A stretch of 64,000 nt of DNA from positions 1 to 64,000 of the forward strand of contig CAJNDS010002440.1 in the NCBI GenBank assembly GCA_905221605.1, in the 5' to 3' direction. The position numbers and the translations under genes were made by a program. The notes under the pieces are model-generated. The model saw only the letters and a program-made list of their open reading frames with translations. It ran no database searches and had not been told where the DNA came from. Below, piece by piece: positions 62,830 through 64,000 of this stretch. This DNA is from Symbiodinium natans (Eukaryota; Sar; Dinophyceae; Suessiales; Symbiodiniaceae). How positions within the stretch are numbered: the stretch's first letter is position 1; each line of letters begins with the position of its first letter.

Positions 62830-63680
62830 GACGACGACGAGGTGCACGGACGTGGACCCTAACGCCTCGCCAGACGTCTTTGCATCTTTCCGCCGTCGCC
62901 GAGGCCTTGGGGCTATGGTTTAGGATTTCGGATTTTGGGCTTAGAATAGGGTTTTGGGTTTGGAATAGGGTTTCGGGTATCGGGTTTAGGGTTTAAAACA
63001 AGGAGACAACCCCAAATCCTGTACCGAATGATCATCAAATTTCTTCCTCTTGTTGATAAGACAAGGCAGGCTGCCCCCGATTCGGGGTACCCCAACTACA
63101 AGGGCCGTCTTCTAGCTTCATTCTAAGAGACACCCCAAACCCCAAACCATGAACGTTTTGGGGCTTGGCACCTTTGAAGGCCTATAGGGTCATAAGGTTA
63201 CTACCTACAAAGCCCAAACCAGAAACGACAAGCCCTTTTCCCCCCGAAACCCTGAACCTTAAACGCTAAAGCCTCGACCCTACACTCCCAACCCCAAACC
63301 CGAATATCCTTGAACTGGCAACCCAACAGCATCAAGCGAAGAAACATCACCAAGCACTCCAGAATATGCAGCCCGCACTCTACGTGGCGTTCTCTTGAGA
63401 TCCCCAAACTAAGGGCCCAGATGAGGGTGGCCCATAAAACTTAAACCCTAACACCCTAAACCCTCTACCCCCTTACCGTTCTACTTTGGAGATAAAACCC
63501 TAAACCCTAAACCCTAAACCCAAAGCCCTAAGCCCTAAACCCTAAACCCTAAACCCTGAACCCTAAACCCTAAACCCTGAACCCTAACAGCCTTTCGTCC
63601 CGGCGTGCCTTCGATGGTCTGTCCGTCAGCTCGCGGTCCAAGCTCGTGAGCACACGCCCATGGGCCATGCTCTTTTTTCG
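62830..63680. other. Islets and CCCTAAA runs
   Basis: CCCTAAA at 63440-63585; otherwise mixed sequence. No gene recognised. Confidence 0.6.
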
Positions 63681-63681
63681 G

Positions 63682-63820
63682 CTAGACCCAAGAGTAACCT
63701 CGGAATTAAAAGAGGGTTTAGGGGTTTAGGGTTCAGGGTCCAGGGTTTAGGGTTTAGGGTTTAGGGTTTCGGCTCGTTGGTATAGCAGGGGCTAAGGGCC
63801 TAATTACTCTGGGTCCTAGT
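63682..63820. mobile_element. Family IV element interrupted by TTTAGGG
   Basis: Left CTAGACCCAAGAGTAACCTC and right TAATTACTCTGGGTCCTAG are inverted ends. Bases 63713-63770 are TTTAGGG/TTCAGGG units, where the related copy 27741-27853 has an AAAGGGTATCCTTTTGG segment. Confidence 0.65.
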
Positions 63821-64000
63821 CGAAGTGTGAAACACGAGATGCCGAAACTGCCTTCCCCCGGCACTGTCCTTGTTGCTTGTGTGCCCAAGAAGCACAATCC
63901 CGGGAAAGCCAGGAGTCAGAACCCTAAACTTTGGGAACTGTCCCCACCCGCTAACAGTGTTTAGCATGGCTAGGGGCCTAACCTATCCAACCAGTGAGTG

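Overview
The window looks like a dinoflagellate nuclear genome. It is saturated with plant/dinoflagellate-type telomeric repeats (TTTAGGG and its reverse complement CCCTAAA). Its reading frames only become long proteins when joined across short introns, many with the non-canonical GC-AG or GA-AG borders known from dinoflagellates. The multi-exon genes described here are all on the minus strand. I cannot name a species.

Layout. 1-1230: a ~100-bp tandem repeat with GC hairpins, a CTTC tract and a 56-nt poly(A). 1.26-23.3 kb: arrays of TTTAGGG in alternating orientation, separated by roughly 80-200 bp islets of other sequence, with blocks of variant telomere-like repeats, palindromic MITE-like elements and one broken copia-type reverse transcriptase. 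23.7-39.9 kb: three tandem paralogues (A, B, C) of one uncharacterised family. 40-49 kb: repeats of many kinds, including a ~390-bp palindrome and a ~780-bp GTT-type array. 49.1-51.7 kb: an 865-residue ORF of four CUB-like units, partly homogenised 636-bp tandem copies. 51.7-56.6 kb: telomeric and MITE territory again. 56.6-59.0 kb: an island almost free of telomeric repeats, with unidentified coding-like exons. 59.0-64.0 kb: telomeric repeats and their variants.

Paralogues A, B and C share one module order: a G-[ST]-W-x-M-[DE]-L-P strand-rich segment, a W-P-x-T-L-x-W segment, a CxxC...CxxC zinc-finger-like motif, then a core with RATHFVSWCW, FFCNNQ, ESGTQTGS, PKYITRAWCIFES and a C-terminal VNxAV...LL segment. 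C also has two canonical EF-hand loops at its N terminus; B has hydrophobic, membrane-like exons. Reading across copies let me place most introns to the base. Many introns begin and end in the same few bases, belong to sequence families that also occur outside these genes as inverted-repeat elements, and sometimes consist largely of TTTAGGG repeats. The most interesting signal is this link between telomeric repeats, MITE/introner-like elements and newly gained introns. All gene models were spliced by eye and have no transcript support.
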